A stretch of 64,000 nucleotides of DNA. Source: Bradyrhizobium mercantei (GTDB lineage: Bacteria; Pseudomonadota; Alphaproteobacteria; Rhizobiales; Xanthobacteraceae). The stretch covers positions 434,001 to 498,000 of the forward strand of contig NZ_MKFI01000003.1 of NCBI RefSeq assembly GCF_001982635.1, in the 5' to 3' direction. The translations under genes were made by a program, and so were the position numbers. Of this stretch, positions 27,257-35,575 are shown one piece after another (position 1 is the first letter of the stretch; every line of letters starts with the position of its first letter). Below the pieces are notes generated by a model. That model saw only the letters and a program-made list of their open reading frames with translations. It did not search any database and was not told the origin of the DNA.

Positions 27257-29865
27257 CTCCGATCCGCGATCCTGCTAATGGGTAGTGTCTGTGGGTTATC
27301 CAGCGTAGACCGTTTTGGCCGTGCGGCGGCTGGGAGCGCAAGATGCTTTCCAGCCTCGGCCATGGCGAGGTAGCCGATCGTTATCAAGGCAATCGCGCCG
27401 AGGAGCACAGGCGGCAGGTTCGCGAAACCGAACCAGGAACCGAACGGTCCCAGCGCCAGGAAGATGCCTGAAGCAAGTGCGCCAAGCGAGCCCAACGCCA
27501 GGATGCGATGCGGGCGGCTGGCGCGCCACGGCGGTCGCCGCGAGCGGATCAGAAAGATCACGAGGATCTGCGTAGCGATCGATTCCAGGAACCAGCCGGT
27601 TTGGAACGCGGCCGCATCGGTGTGGAAGACCTTCAGGAGAATGGTGAAAGTCGCAACGTCGAATAGCGATGAAATCGAGCCCATGACGAACGTGAACCGT
27701 AGGATATCCGCCATATTCCATGTTTGGGGGCACTCGGCATCCTCCTCGTCGATTTCATCGAATGGAATGCCGATCTCGGAGAGATCGTAGAGCAGGTTGT
27801 TGAGAAGAATCTGCAGCGGCAACAGCGGCAGGAACGGCAGCGCAATGGATGCCAGCGCCATCGATAGCATATTGCCGAAATTCGAGCTGGTTCCCATGCG
27901 GACATATTTCAGGATGTTGGCGAACGTGCGGCGTCCCTCGATCACGCCCGCGCCCAGCACCGACAGGTCCGGCGCCAGCAGGATCATGTCCGCGGCGGCG
28001 CGTGCCACTTCGGTCGCGCCGGCGACGGATATTCCGACATGGGCGGCATGAATCGCCGGAGCGTCGTTGACGCCGTCGCCCATGAAGCCGACGACGTGAC
28101 CGCGCTGGCGCAGGGCTCGGATAATCCGCCTCTTCTGCTCGGGATCAATCCTGGCGAACAGGTCGATATCCTCGATCTGCGCAGCGAGCGCCCGATCGCT
28201 CAAATCGGCGATCTCGCCACCGGTCAGGATGCGACCCGAGGGGAGGCCGACGGCGTCCGCGACATGCGCGACCACCGCAGCGTGGTCTCCGGAGAGGACC
28301 TTGATGCCGACGCCTCGTGCCCGCAGCTCCCTGACCGAGTCGGCCGCATCGCGCTTGGGTGGGTCCGCGAAGGCGCAGAAGCCTACTACCGTAAGGACGG
28401 CTTCGTCCTCAGGGGTGACGTCGACCTGATCCAGTGCCATGGTCCGGATAGCGACGGCGAGCAGCCGAAAGCCTTGCCGGGCGTGGTCATCCTGCAGACG
28501 AACGAGCTGAGCGCGGTGGTTGTCATCCAGCGGTCGGGCCAATCCATCGACCTCGACCGCGACCGCGCGGGCCATGATCGCTTCCGGCGCGCCCTTGACG
28601 ATCAAAAATCGGTCGTTGCCGCGCGCCGCAAGCACCGAGAGGCGGCGCCGCTCGAAGTCAAACGGGATCTCGGCGATCCGGGTCCAGGCGCCGCTTCCCG
28701 GCGGGCTGTCTGCGGCAAGTAACGCCTCATCAAGCGGGCTGTGGATGCCGGTCTGGAACGCGCTGTTCAATCGGGCCAGCTCGAGCACCCGATCGCTGGG
28801 GTGTCCCGCAGGATCCAGATGTGCCGCGAGCGTGATCTTGGCTTCGGTCAGCGTGCCGGTCTTGTCGACGCATAGCGTATCCATCGCACCGAGATCGTGG
28901 ATCGCGGACAGTCTCTTGACGATCACCTGCCGCTTCGCCATCCGTTGCGCCCCGCGCGCCAACGTCACCGTCATCACCATCGGCAAGAGTTCGGGTGTCA
29001 GGCCGACGGCCAGCGCGACGGCAAACAGGAATGATTCCACGGCCGGCCGATGCGCCACGAGGTGGGCGAGCAGCACGAACAGCGTCAAGAAAAGCGTCAG
29101 CTTGAGAATGAGCAGGCCAAGCTTCTGGACGCCCTGTTCGAGGGCGCTTGGGGGATCGTTCGCCAACAGCTCGGCGCTGATCATGCCGAAGCGCGTACGA
29201 CGCCCGGTCTCTACGACAAGCATCACCCCGCTACCGCCGACGACGCTGGTGCCGGCGAACAGGGCATTGTTCGCTTCCGCGGGCAGACTCGTGGCGCATG
29301 GCTCCGTCGTCTTCGTGGCCGGAAATGGTTCACCCGTCATGAGGGCCTCGTTCAGCTGGAAATCGTGGGCCATAAGCGCGACTCCGTCGGCCGGCACGAG
29401 GTCGCCGGTCCGCAACTCCACGACGTCTCCGGGAACGAGTTCGCTGATCGGCAGCGCCACAATTGCACCATCGCGAATGACATCGGCCTGGATGGCAACC
29501 GAGCGCCGCAAGGCATCGGCAGCGACTTCAGCGCGATGCTCCTGCAGGATGTCCAGCGTCAGTGACAGGCCCACCACTATCGTAATGATCACAAAGCTCG
29601 CGAGGTCGCCGCTGAACCCCGACACGGCCGCCGCCACGATCAGGATGGCAATCAGCGGATTGACCAAACGATGTACGATCTTCTGCAGGATCGATCGCGT
29701 GCGCGATGGCTCCGCGAGGTTCGGGCCGATCAGGGCGCGCCGCTTTTCGGCCTCCTGTTGGCGCAGACCGCACCGTTCGGTATCGAGACTGCGCAAGAGC
29801 GAATTGGTTGGCTCCCGCCAGAACGCTTCGACGGCTGGGCCATACGCAGACGGCTTGAGCGGCAT
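27253..29865 (-). CDS. mgtA: P-type ATPase, magnesium-transporter (MgtA/MgtB) type
   Basis: 870 residues. Actuator motif LMTGEP, the transmembrane PELLPMVMT typical of Mg-type pumps, phosphorylation site DKTGTLTE (Asp334), KGAPEAI nucleotide site, GDGVNDAPAI hinge, and a C-terminal LLNNLLYDLSEIGIPFDEID that fits the Mg2+ subfamily. The start at 29865 gives MPLKPSAYGPAVEAFW; an in-frame ATG lies 33 bases upstream. It imports Mg2+ or a related cation using ATP. A FixK box is 71 bp upstream, an unusual control for mgtA, and recalls the DosR-controlled pump CtpF of mycobacteria. Confidence 0.9.
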   Translation of the reverse strand: MPLKPSAYGPAVEAFWREPTNSLLRSLDTERCGLRQQEAEKRRALIGPNLAEPSRTRSILQKIVHRLVNPLIAILIVAAAVSGFSGDLASFVIITIVVGLSLTLDILQEHRAEVAADALRRSVAIQADVIRDGAIVALPISELVPGDVVELRTGDLVPADGVALMAHDFQLNEALMTGEPFPATKTTEPCATSLPAEANNALFAGTSVVGGSGVMLVVETGRRTRFGMISAELLANDPPSALEQGVQKLGLLILKLTLFLTLFVLLAHLVAHRPAVESFLFAVALAVGLTPELLPMVMTVTLARGAQRMAKRQVIVKRLSAIHDLGAMDTLCVDKTGTLTEAKITLAAHLDPAGHPSDRVLELARLNSAFQTGIHSPLDEALLAADSPPGSGAWTRIAEIPFDFERRRLSVLAARGNDRFLIVKGAPEAIMARAVAVEVDGLARPLDDNHRAQLVRLQDDHARQGFRLLAVAIRTMALDQVDVTPEDEAVLTVVGFCAFADPPKRDAADSVRELRARGVGIKVLSGDHAAVVAHVADAVGLPSGRILTGGEIADLSDRALAAQIEDIDLFARIDPEQKRRIIRALRQRGHVVGFMGDGVNDAPAIHAAHVGISVAGATEVARAAADMILLAPDLSVLGAGVIEGRRTFANILKYVRMGTSSNFGNMLSMALASIALPFLPLLPLQILLNNLLYDLSEIGIPFDEIDEEDAECPQTWNMADILRFTFVMGSISSLFDVATFTILLKVFHTDAAAFQTGWFLESIATQILVIFLIRSRRPPWRASRPHRILALGSLGALASGIFLALGPFGSWFGFANLPPVLLGAIALITIGYLAMAEAGKHLALPAAARPKRSTLDNPQTLPISRIADRS

Positions 29866-29929
29866 GAGGATCTCGCGCGGTGCTGGAAGGATTAACAACG
29901 CAACCTAGTGCGGGCGGTTGGGTCCGAGA

Positions 29930-29943
29930 TTGATGTGGCTCAA
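29930..29943. promoter_or_regulatory. FixK/FNR-type box before the P-type ATPase
   Basis: TTGATGTGGCTCAA, centred about 71 bp before the ATPase start at 29865 (reverse strand). Confidence 0.7.
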
Positions 29944-30167
29944 GCCAGCCCGGCCAGGACACGCATTGCCGGCAATCCATTGTTATTGAAACTCGCGATT
30001 CGATGGAGGCGAGGCCAGAATCTGGCAACGCCGCTCGCGACTTGACGCCCGGAGTGGCTTTGTTGTTTCTGGCCTGTCTCCGACCGCAATGGCTTGAATT
30101 ACTTGGGATAGCGGTCTCAGTAGGGCGGAATTGCTGACGTTTGGCCGACAGCGAATTCGATAGGAGA

Positions 30168-30185
30168 CACCGTAGTTTTACGGTG
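30168..30185. promoter_or_regulatory. inverted repeat in the 29866-30262 intergenic region
   Basis: CACCGTA-GTTT-TACGGTG is a perfect 7-bp inverted repeat about 80 bp before the small gene at 30263, followed by TACACAGTAACGTATGTTG. Apart from the FixK box at 29930 and this repeat, the 397-bp gap shows no gene. The repeat may be an operator; no family was recognised. Confidence 0.35.
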
Positions 30186-30262
30186 TACACAGTAACGTAT
30201 GTTGTTATCCGCGTGTCAGTTCGACAAGATCGTTTTTGGCTCCTGTGCGAGGGGATTGAGCC

Positions 30263-30427
30263 ATGGCTGATTTCGTTTTCAAGGCGAACATCGCCCACTA
30301 CAAGGAGCTGCTGGCCACAGAGGCTGACGCACAGAAGATCGAAATGCTTCACAAGCTGCTGGCTGAGGAAGAGGCCAAGCTGGCCGAGTGGCGCAAGCAA
30401 AACCCAAGGCCAAAGGCCGCGGAATAA
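30263..30427 (+). CDS. small conserved helical protein
   Basis: 54 residues: MADFVFKANIAHYKELLATE, then ADAQKIEMLHKLLAEEEAKL and a proline/lysine-rich end. A strong GAGGGG ribosome site lies upstream of the ATG. The whole protein looks like one long charged helix or coiled coil. I recall very similar 50-60-residue proteins throughout Bradyrhizobium ('ANIAHYKKLLATETD..KIA.LRKLLAEEEAKLA'), without known function. Confidence 0.75.
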   Translation: MADFVFKANIAHYKELLATEADAQKIEMLHKLLAEEEAKLAEWRKQNPRPKAAE

Positions 30428-30546
30428 GGACCGGTTCACGATGGGCGCGGCGGTGGGTAGCCCATTGGGCGGCTGCGGGCCGGGCTGCTCCCGCCTGCAT
30501 CGAGGCAGATTGCGTCGCGAGGCGGGACAGAAAATCGCAAGCTGGG

Positions 30547-30560
30547 TTGATGGAGATCAA
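30547..30560. promoter_or_regulatory. FixK/FNR-type box upstream of the DUF6894 gene
   Basis: TTGATGGAGATCAA, a good palindrome, but centred about 150 bp before the ATG at 30704, further than most. A leader with a hairpin lies between. Confidence 0.6.
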
Positions 30561-30633
30561 GTCCGACACGCCTGGAATCCGCTTTGCTTGGGTCGCGCAG
30601 ATTCACCCCCAACTGCGCACAGCCAGCCCCACT

Positions 30634-30665
30634 GAAGCTGCCGGCAGGCGTAAGCTGGCAGCTTC
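30634..30665 (+). terminator. stem-loop in the leader of the DUF6894 gene
   Basis: GAAGCTGCC (30634-30642) pairs perfectly with GGCAGCTTC (30657-30665) across a 14-base loop and is followed by TTTGGGG. It could be an attenuator or terminator within the leader between the FixK box and the gene, or the end of a short transcript. Confidence 0.35.
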
Positions 30666-30703
30666 TTTGGGGAGGGTGTTTGGTCGGAGGCCTGTAGATC
30701 CTG

Positions 30704-30916
30704 ATGAGAACCTACTACTTCGACACGAAGGACGGTGTCCCGGTCCGTGATCGGGTCGGACTTGAATTCGCGAACGCCTCCACTGCGATCACGCACAGCA
30801 AGCAAATGGCGAGCAGGATTCGCAGCGAGAAACCTTCTGGCGACCTCGATCGTCACGTGGTGGTCATCGACGAGTCGGGCGAGGAAGTTCACCGGGAGGC
30901 GATCGATCCTGCCTGA
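30704..30916 (+). CDS. DUF6894-family small protein
   Basis: 70 residues, MRTYYFDTKDGVPVRDRVGL, then FANASTAITHSKQMASRIRS and HVVVIDESGEEVHREAI. This is the pattern of short rhizobial proteins (DUF6894: 'YFF...DG....D..G.E....A.A...A...A') predicted to form a small alpha/beta domain. Function is unknown. A FixK box lies about 150 bp upstream. Confidence 0.75.
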   Translation: MRTYYFDTKDGVPVRDRVGLEFANASTAITHSKQMASRIRSEKPSGDLDRHVVVIDESGEEVHREAIDPA

Positions 30917-30986
30917 AAACCGAGCTGGCGCCTGATCTGGCGACGCCCAGGCGCCATCGGCACAATAATCGGGGCCTCTCGCCAGC

Positions 30987-31742
30987 TTAAAAGGGCTGAT
31001 CGTCTTCCGTCGAAGGCTCTTCCTCCAACGAGACAAAGTCGCCGCCGCCATAGTCCTCCTCCGGCGGCGGGTAGTTGATTTTCACCAATTGGTCGTCGAC
31101 CCGCTTCACACCCGCAACGTTCTCCACCGCAACGGTCGTGGCCTTGCGCGCATTGTCGTTCCGGATGTTACCGCGCAAGCTGACGACCCCGTCGCGCACA
31201 CTCACGTTCAGCGCAGCCGGCCGCCAACGCGCATGCGCCAGTACTGCAATGACAGATGCGCAAATCTGGTCGTCGTTGCCGGAAGAGGAGGATAGGTCGA
31301 GACGAAGGTTCGCGATGGCGGTCATGAAATCCGTGCGTGTGACCATCCCGACCAGCTTTTTATCGCGTATGACCGGAAATCGCGTCACGCCGTGCGATTC
31401 CATGAGTTGGACGACCTGCTCGAGCGGGGTGTCCTCCTCGACCGTGATCGGGTTGGGCGACATGATCTGATTAACCGTGCGGCCGTGTTGACGGGCGAAG
31501 TCGAGTGCGACCTGGCTTGTGCCCGCGAGCATCGCAAGCCAGCGGCCGCGGCGCTTCTCGGTTCCAACTTCGACGCGGCGGATGAAATCTCCATCCGACA
31601 GGATCCCGACGAGAGTTCCATCCCGATCGACGACAGGAAGGCCACTGATGTGATGGGACAGCATCGTCTTGATGGCATCGATCGCCGAAGCATCGGCATC
31701 GATTGTGATGACGTTCCGTGACATGATCTCCCGTACGCGCAC
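30987..31742 (-). CDS. CBS-CBS-BON protein, divergent member
   Basis: 251 residues with CBS 1 (MRVREIMSRNVITIDADASA), insert (VEVGTEKRRGRWLAML), CBS 2 and a BON domain (LNVSVRDGVVSLRGNI). It lacks the His-Asp-His-Leu-Cys tail of the other four copies and ends instead in an acidic stretch (PPPEEDYGGGDF...EEEPSTEDDQ). The different tail suggests a different partner. A FixK palindrome lies 69 bp upstream. Confidence 0.88.
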   Translation of the reverse strand: MRVREIMSRNVITIDADASAIDAIKTMLSHHISGLPVVDRDGTLVGILSDGDFIRRVEVGTEKRRGRWLAMLAGTSQVALDFARQHGRTVNQIMSPNPITVEEDTPLEQVVQLMESHGVTRFPVIRDKKLVGMVTRTDFMTAIANLRLDLSSSSGNDDQICASVIAVLAHARWRPAALNVSVRDGVVSLRGNIRNDNARKATTVAVENVAGVKRVDDQLVKINYPPPEEDYGGGDFVSLEEEPSTEDDQPF

Positions 31743-31804
31743 GGCGTAGACCCTCCGACATGAGCTGACAAATCCCAGCTAACTCCTGGAAGGAGCAACG
31801 TGCG

Positions 31805-31818
31805 TTGATCCTTATCAA
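31805..31818. promoter_or_regulatory. FixK/FNR-type box between a CBS-BON gene and opgC
   Basis: TTGATCCTTATCAA, centred 69 bp before the CBS-BON start at 31742 and about 92 bp before the divergent opgC frame at 31904. It may serve both. Confidence 0.8.
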
Positions 31819-31903
31819 CCGGACGGTCGTGCAATTGCGCTGATATATCCGCCATTGGGCAGGCAACCGAGTTGGGCCAGCCGCCGACAGCTGGTAACAG
31901 TCC

Positions 31904-33097
31904 ATGCCTTCTGATTGTTCGACCGGCCGCCTGAACGGCCGGAATATTCACCGGAATGCCGCGCGCCTGACGGTTCAACCGGGGAAGGGCGACGGCGTGC
32001 GCTTGGACCGCGATCTCCGGCTCGACCTGTGCCGAGGTCTTGCTCTCTGGTGCATCTTCCTCGATCACATTCCCAATAATGTCTACAGCTGGTTGACCCT
32101 GCGCCATTATGGTTTCAGCGATGCAACCGAAGTCTTCATGTTCGTGTCCGGCGTGACCTGTGCGCTGAGCTACAGCGATGTCCGTCGTCATGATGGGTGG
32201 GCTTCAGTCTTCGCGCATACGCTGCTGCGAAGCTGGGAGATCTATGTGGCCTTCCTAATCCTGACCGTGGCGCTTGCCGTGGTCGTGCATAGCTCGGGTA
32301 GCGACCAACTGGCGGACCAAGCCAACGTGAAGATTGTGCTGCAACAGCCAGGTGCAGCGCTGGCCCATGCCGCCATCCTGATGTATCGCCCTGTGAATAC
32401 GGATGTCCTGCCGACCTTCGTGCTGTTTCATCTATCGTTTGCGCCCGCCCTCTGGGGAGTGTTGAAGTTTCCGAACGCGTCCCTGCTGGCCTCCGCGTTC
32501 ATCTATGCGCTGGTTCAATTTTACGGCTGGAACCTGCCGGAGTGGCCAATCAACCAGTGGTACTTCAATCCGCTCGCCTGGCAGTTGCTGGTCGTCCTAG
32601 GGGCCTGGTGGGCGATCCGGGGCCATCGAATGTTCCGGCAGAACATCGCCTCGTGGCCTGTCGTTGCACTCGCGATAGCGTACCTCGGCTTTAGTCTCGT
32701 GATCACATTGAGCTGGGAGATCGAGCCACTGGCGGCCGCGATCCCGAGCTACATTGCGCGGGTGATCTATCCGATCGACAAGACGGATCTGGACCCGCTG
32801 CGGCTCCTGCATTTCCTGGCAATCGCTATCGTCGTGGCGAGGTTCGTGCCGTCGAATTGGCGGGGATTCGCCAGGCGTGGCCTGAAGGGCGCAATTCGTT
32901 GCGGCGAGCGTTCGCTCGAAACCTATTGTGTAGGCGTCGTGCTATCCCTGCTGGCGAGCTTGTATCTCATCGAAGTGTCCAGCAGCATCATGTCGCAGTT
33001 CGTGGTGAGTGCCGCAGGGATCGCGGTGCTCGTTTGGCTCGCCACATGCCTGGCCTGGATCAGCAAGCGAAGCAGGCAACATCCGCGACTGCTTTAG
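31904..33097 (+). CDS. opgC: OpgC-family membrane acyltransferase
   Basis: Up to 397 residues with about ten hydrophobic segments. RLDRDLRLDLCRGLALWCIF followed by LDHIPNNVYSWLTLRHYGFS is the opening of the OpgC family, which adds succinyl groups to periplasmic glucans. The first 35 residues before that are low complexity, so the true start may be an internal GTG near 32000. Glucan modification alters envelope charge and osmotic behaviour. It lies divergent to a CBS-BON gene across a FixK box. Confidence 0.8.
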   Translation: MPSDCSTGRLNGRNIHRNAARLTVQPGKGDGVRLDRDLRLDLCRGLALWCIFLDHIPNNVYSWLTLRHYGFSDATEVFMFVSGVTCALSYSDVRRHDGWASVFAHTLLRSWEIYVAFLILTVALAVVVHSSGSDQLADQANVKIVLQQPGAALAHAAILMYRPVNTDVLPTFVLFHLSFAPALWGVLKFPNASLLASAFIYALVQFYGWNLPEWPINQWYFNPLAWQLLVVLGAWWAIRGHRMFRQNIASWPVVALAIAYLGFSLVITLSWEIEPLAAAIPSYIARVIYPIDKTDLDPLRLLHFLAIAIVVARFVPSNWRGFARRGLKGAIRCGERSLETYCVGVVLSLLASLYLIEVSSSIMSQFVVSAAGIAVLVWLATCLAWISKRSRQHPRLL

Positions 33098-33299
33098 ACG
33101 ATGAGCCGGCCGCTATGGTCGCAATTTGGATCGCTCAGCTATGCCTGCTGAGGCGTGACCAAGGTGAGCATCGAACGCCGAGGCGACGCTTCGGGTGAGG
33201 AATTCCGCGTCATCGCTAATCGAGAGGTCATTACGACATCGTCCGCGATTAGCCTGTCGAGCCGAGAACGATCGATGAACGGCCGAACTCCGATTAAAG

Positions 33300-33693
33300 C
33301 GGTGCCGGCGGCATAATCGCAGCCGGTCGACGGCCATGTCGCACATGATGCGCTCGATGATGCCGGCGCGGAAACGGTCCCCCGCGGTCAGTATGTCCCC
33401 GCTGACCGGCCGCTTGCGCAACGAGGTACGCTTCGGTGCGTAGGCCGGCGACGTAGATGGCGACCGGTTCGTCACGTTTGGTGAGGGAGGTGTGGCACGC
33501 GCAGTACCAGCACATCGACCCGTAAAACGGCACATGCAGGTAGATCGAGGCCGGTCGCCGGGGGCGCAACCGACTTGAGCCATGTCCGGCAAACGGCCTC
33601 GCCGACCTCCGCAGCAAAATGCGGAGCCGCGTGATAGCTGTTGTAGCGCGCTAGCCTGTCCTGCCCATAAGTGATCGCCAGATTCGACAGCAT
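33300..33693 (-). pseudogene. hemN: remnant of hemN (oxygen-independent coproporphyrinogen III oxidase)
   Basis: The start at 33693 reads MLSNLAITYGQDRLARYNSY, then HFAAEVGEAV, matching HemN. After a frameshift the SAM-radical region continues as ASIYLHVPFYGSMCWYCACH, then DEPVAIYVAGLRTEAYL. The first of the three Fe-S cysteines is changed to tyrosine (PFYGSMCWYC instead of PFCGSMCWYC). Further shifts follow and the remaining two thirds of the enzyme are gone. It lies directly after the fixK-like gene on the same strand; hemN genes are known FixK2 targets in Bradyrhizobium. Confidence 0.8.
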
Positions 33694-33748
33694 TCGATTC
33701 CCTGCCTCGCGCTTGCGGCCGGTCATCGGAGCTTGGCGCGCCCTTCGC

Positions 33749-34426
33749 TCAGGCGGCCACGATCCGGTTCGACATCGCACACTTGCGCAGTTCCACCCGT
33801 CGCGAGGTCAGAAGTGAGATCACGCCGTTCTGCTCGAGCTGGGTAAAGGTGCGTGACACCGTTTCGATCGTCAGACCGAGGTAGTCGGCGATATCCTGGC
33901 GCGACATCGGAAGTTCGATGGCTGCATTCTTGACGGCGCGGCGCGCCATGTCATGAAGGAAGCCGACGACACGATCCTCGGCGCTGCAGATCAGAAGCAT
34001 CAGATGCTCCTGGAAACGACGCAATTCCTGGGCCGTAGCATCCCACAGTTGCCGTGCCAGGTCCTTTTCGTGAGTCGCACGGACCATGAGCGCGGCGCGC
34101 TTGACCACGATGACCCGCGTCTCGGAGATGGCCTCGGCCGAGGAAATATGGGTCTCGCCGGCTTCGAAGCCGAAGATGTCGCCGGGCAGATAAAATGCGC
34201 CGATCTGGCGACGTCCGTCCTCCAGAACCTTGTAGGTTCGGACGGCGCCGGAAACGACCTGGTAGAGGTATTCTGCGGCCTCGTCCTCGCCGTAGATCTC
34301 GCTGTTGCGTGCGAACCGCATCGGCGTCCCAATCATGCCGAAGGGCCCCTCGACGCGCGCCTGCCGGTTGAGGATGCTGGTCGCGTAACGGCTATTCTCG
34401 ATAGAAATGGCGTTCTGGGTCTGCAT
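33749..34426 (-). CDS. fixK: FixK-like Crp/Fnr-family transcription regulator
   Basis: 225 residues from the ATG at 34426 (an upstream ATG adds 16 unlike residues). It has a cNMP-binding beta roll (about 35-125), a dimer helix, and a helix-turn-helix with MSRQDIADYLGLTIETVSRT: the Glu-x-x-Ser-Arg of FNR/FixK that reads TTGA half-sites. FNR's N-terminal Fe-S cysteines are missing, as in FixK, so oxygen must be sensed elsewhere, here probably by FixL-FixJ at 59.6-61.6 kb. The many TTGA-N6-TCAA boxes in the window are its likely targets. No such box stands before the gene itself. Confidence 0.85.
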   Translation of the reverse strand: MQTQNAISIENSRYATSILNRQARVEGPFGMIGTPMRFARNSEIYGEDEAAEYLYQVVSGAVRTYKVLEDGRRQIGAFYLPGDIFGFEAGETHISSAEAISETRVIVVKRAALMVRATHEKDLARQLWDATAQELRRFQEHLMLLICSAEDRVVGFLHDMARRAVKNAAIELPMSRQDIADYLGLTIETVSRTFTQLEQNGVISLLTSRRVELRKCAMSNRIVAA

Positions 34427-34520
34427 GGCGGCACTCCATGGATGGGAAGATCGATGGAGGCAGATTGATCGCATCTCCTGGATCAGGAAATTTGGATATT
34501 TCCCCTAAGTAGAAGCCACT

Positions 34521-34536
34521 TACGTACTTATACGTA
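34521..34536. promoter_or_regulatory. TACGTA direct repeat upstream of fixK, possible FixJ site
   Basis: TACGTA occurs at 34521-34526 and 34531-34536, exactly one helical turn apart (TACGTACTTATACGTAGG), about 100 bp before the fixK ATG. FixJ sites have been described around GTA(A/C)GTAG; ATACGTAG here and GTACGTAA on the other strand each match seven of eight positions. Recognition by FixJ is an inference. Confidence 0.45.
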
Positions 34537-34602
34537 GGCGCCGGAAAAAGTAGCCGCGCGGCGAGTACATCGGTCGCGCGGCGCGTCGCTCAAGAGGAGA
34601 GA

Positions 34603-34767
34603 CTAGCGGCCGTTCTTGTCGGGATAGGCAGCGCGTGTGCTGGCTCCATTCCCGTCCTGTTCCCGAAGCCAGCGTGTCGTGCTGCGATCGGTCACGGCGA
34701 GCACGAGCGCAAAGATTGCGAAGATGAGACAGACGACCGTGACGACAAGCAGTGTGCTCATTGCCAT
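34603..34767 (-). CDS. small single-span membrane protein
   Basis: 54 residues: one N-terminal helix (MSTLLVVTVVCLIFAIFALV) and a polar tail (TRWLREQDGNGAS). GAGGAG lies six bases before the ATG. It starts 19 bp after the CBS-BON gene on the same strand, so both probably share the FixK-controlled transcript. No family recognised. Confidence 0.7.
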   Translation of the reverse strand: MAMSTLLVVTVVCLIFAIFALVLAVTDRSTTRWLREQDGNGASTRAAYPDKNGR

Positions 34768-34786
34768 GTTGGGCTCCTCGATCTGA

Positions 34787-35509
34787 TCAGCTAGCTGCCT
34801 TGACGTCTTCCGGCGATTCCACGTAGTAGCCGGAATAACCGTCGACGAAGCAGAGGTGATCATGGACCTCCTTGACGCCCGAGGTGTTCTCGGCGAGCAC
34901 GATCGCGGCCTGGCGCGCGCGGTCATCGAAGATCAGGCCGTGCAGATGCACGGCGCCGTTGCGCACCCAGACCTGGAAGCCGGCCGGCCGCCAGCCGGTG
35001 GCGTTGATTTCGCGCAGAATCCGTTCACGGATATGGCTGTCATCGGCGGTCGGATCGGGAACCTCGCGCGCCAGCGAAGCGACGGCCTGCAGGATGTCCG
35101 CCCGGGTGACGATCCCGACCATGGTCTTGCCGTTCACGACCGGTACCCGCTTCACGCCATGCTTGTGCATCAGGTGCACGATTTCGTCGAGCGCCGTCTG
35201 CTCTCCGACGGTGATCGGGTTCGCCGTCATGACATCCTCGACCCTGCGACCGCGTTCGTGCACGAAATCAGTCGCGGCTCGACCCACGCCAGTGAACAGC
35301 TCCAGCCATGCCGAGCGCTTGTGTCCTGTGCCGATCTCGCCGCGTTCCAGGAAATCTCCCTCGGACACCATGCCCCTGAGCGTGCCGTCTTCGTCCATCA
35401 CCGGCAGGCCGCTGAGATGACATCGCAGCATGATGTTGGCTGCGTCCAGGATCTTCGTGTGCGGACTGACGGCGATGATGTGTTTGGTCATGATCTGATG
35501 CGCACGCAT
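34787..35509 (-). CDS. CBS-CBS-BON protein
   Basis: 240 residues, MRAHQIMTKHIIAVSPHTKI at the start. CBS 1, insert with GEIGTGHKRSAWLELF and FVHERGRRVEDVM, CBS 2, BON domain (FQVWVRNGAVHLHGLIF) and tail VHDHLCFVDGYSGYYVESPE. It is closest to the 22727-23446 copy. The start at 35509 has a GGAGG-like ribosome site; the frame extends 22 codons upstream without similarity. A FixK box is centred 59 bp upstream. Confidence 0.88.
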   Translation of the reverse strand: MRAHQIMTKHIIAVSPHTKILDAANIMLRCHLSGLPVMDEDGTLRGMVSEGDFLERGEIGTGHKRSAWLELFTGVGRAATDFVHERGRRVEDVMTANPITVGEQTALDEIVHLMHKHGVKRVPVVNGKTMVGIVTRADILQAVASLAREVPDPTADDSHIRERILREINATGWRPAGFQVWVRNGAVHLHGLIFDDRARQAAIVLAENTSGVKEVHDHLCFVDGYSGYYVESPEDVKAAS

Positions 35510-35561
35510 ATCGGACCTCCGTGTTGAGAGTTGAAAAGTGAAGCTTAATGCATCCCGCGCA

Positions 35562-35575
35562 TTGACCTTGCTCAA
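35562..35575. promoter_or_regulatory. FixK/FNR-type box before a CBS-BON gene, overlapping the cytochrome stop
   Basis: TTGACCTTGCTCAA, identical to the box at 20008. It overlaps the stop of the cytochrome gene (ends 35572) and is 59 bp before the CBS-BON start. Confidence 0.75.

Noticed and set aside
28520..29908. 462-codon forward frame opposite the P-type ATPase
   Set aside because: Ser/Arg-rich shadow of the ATPase, which has all family motifs on the reverse strand.
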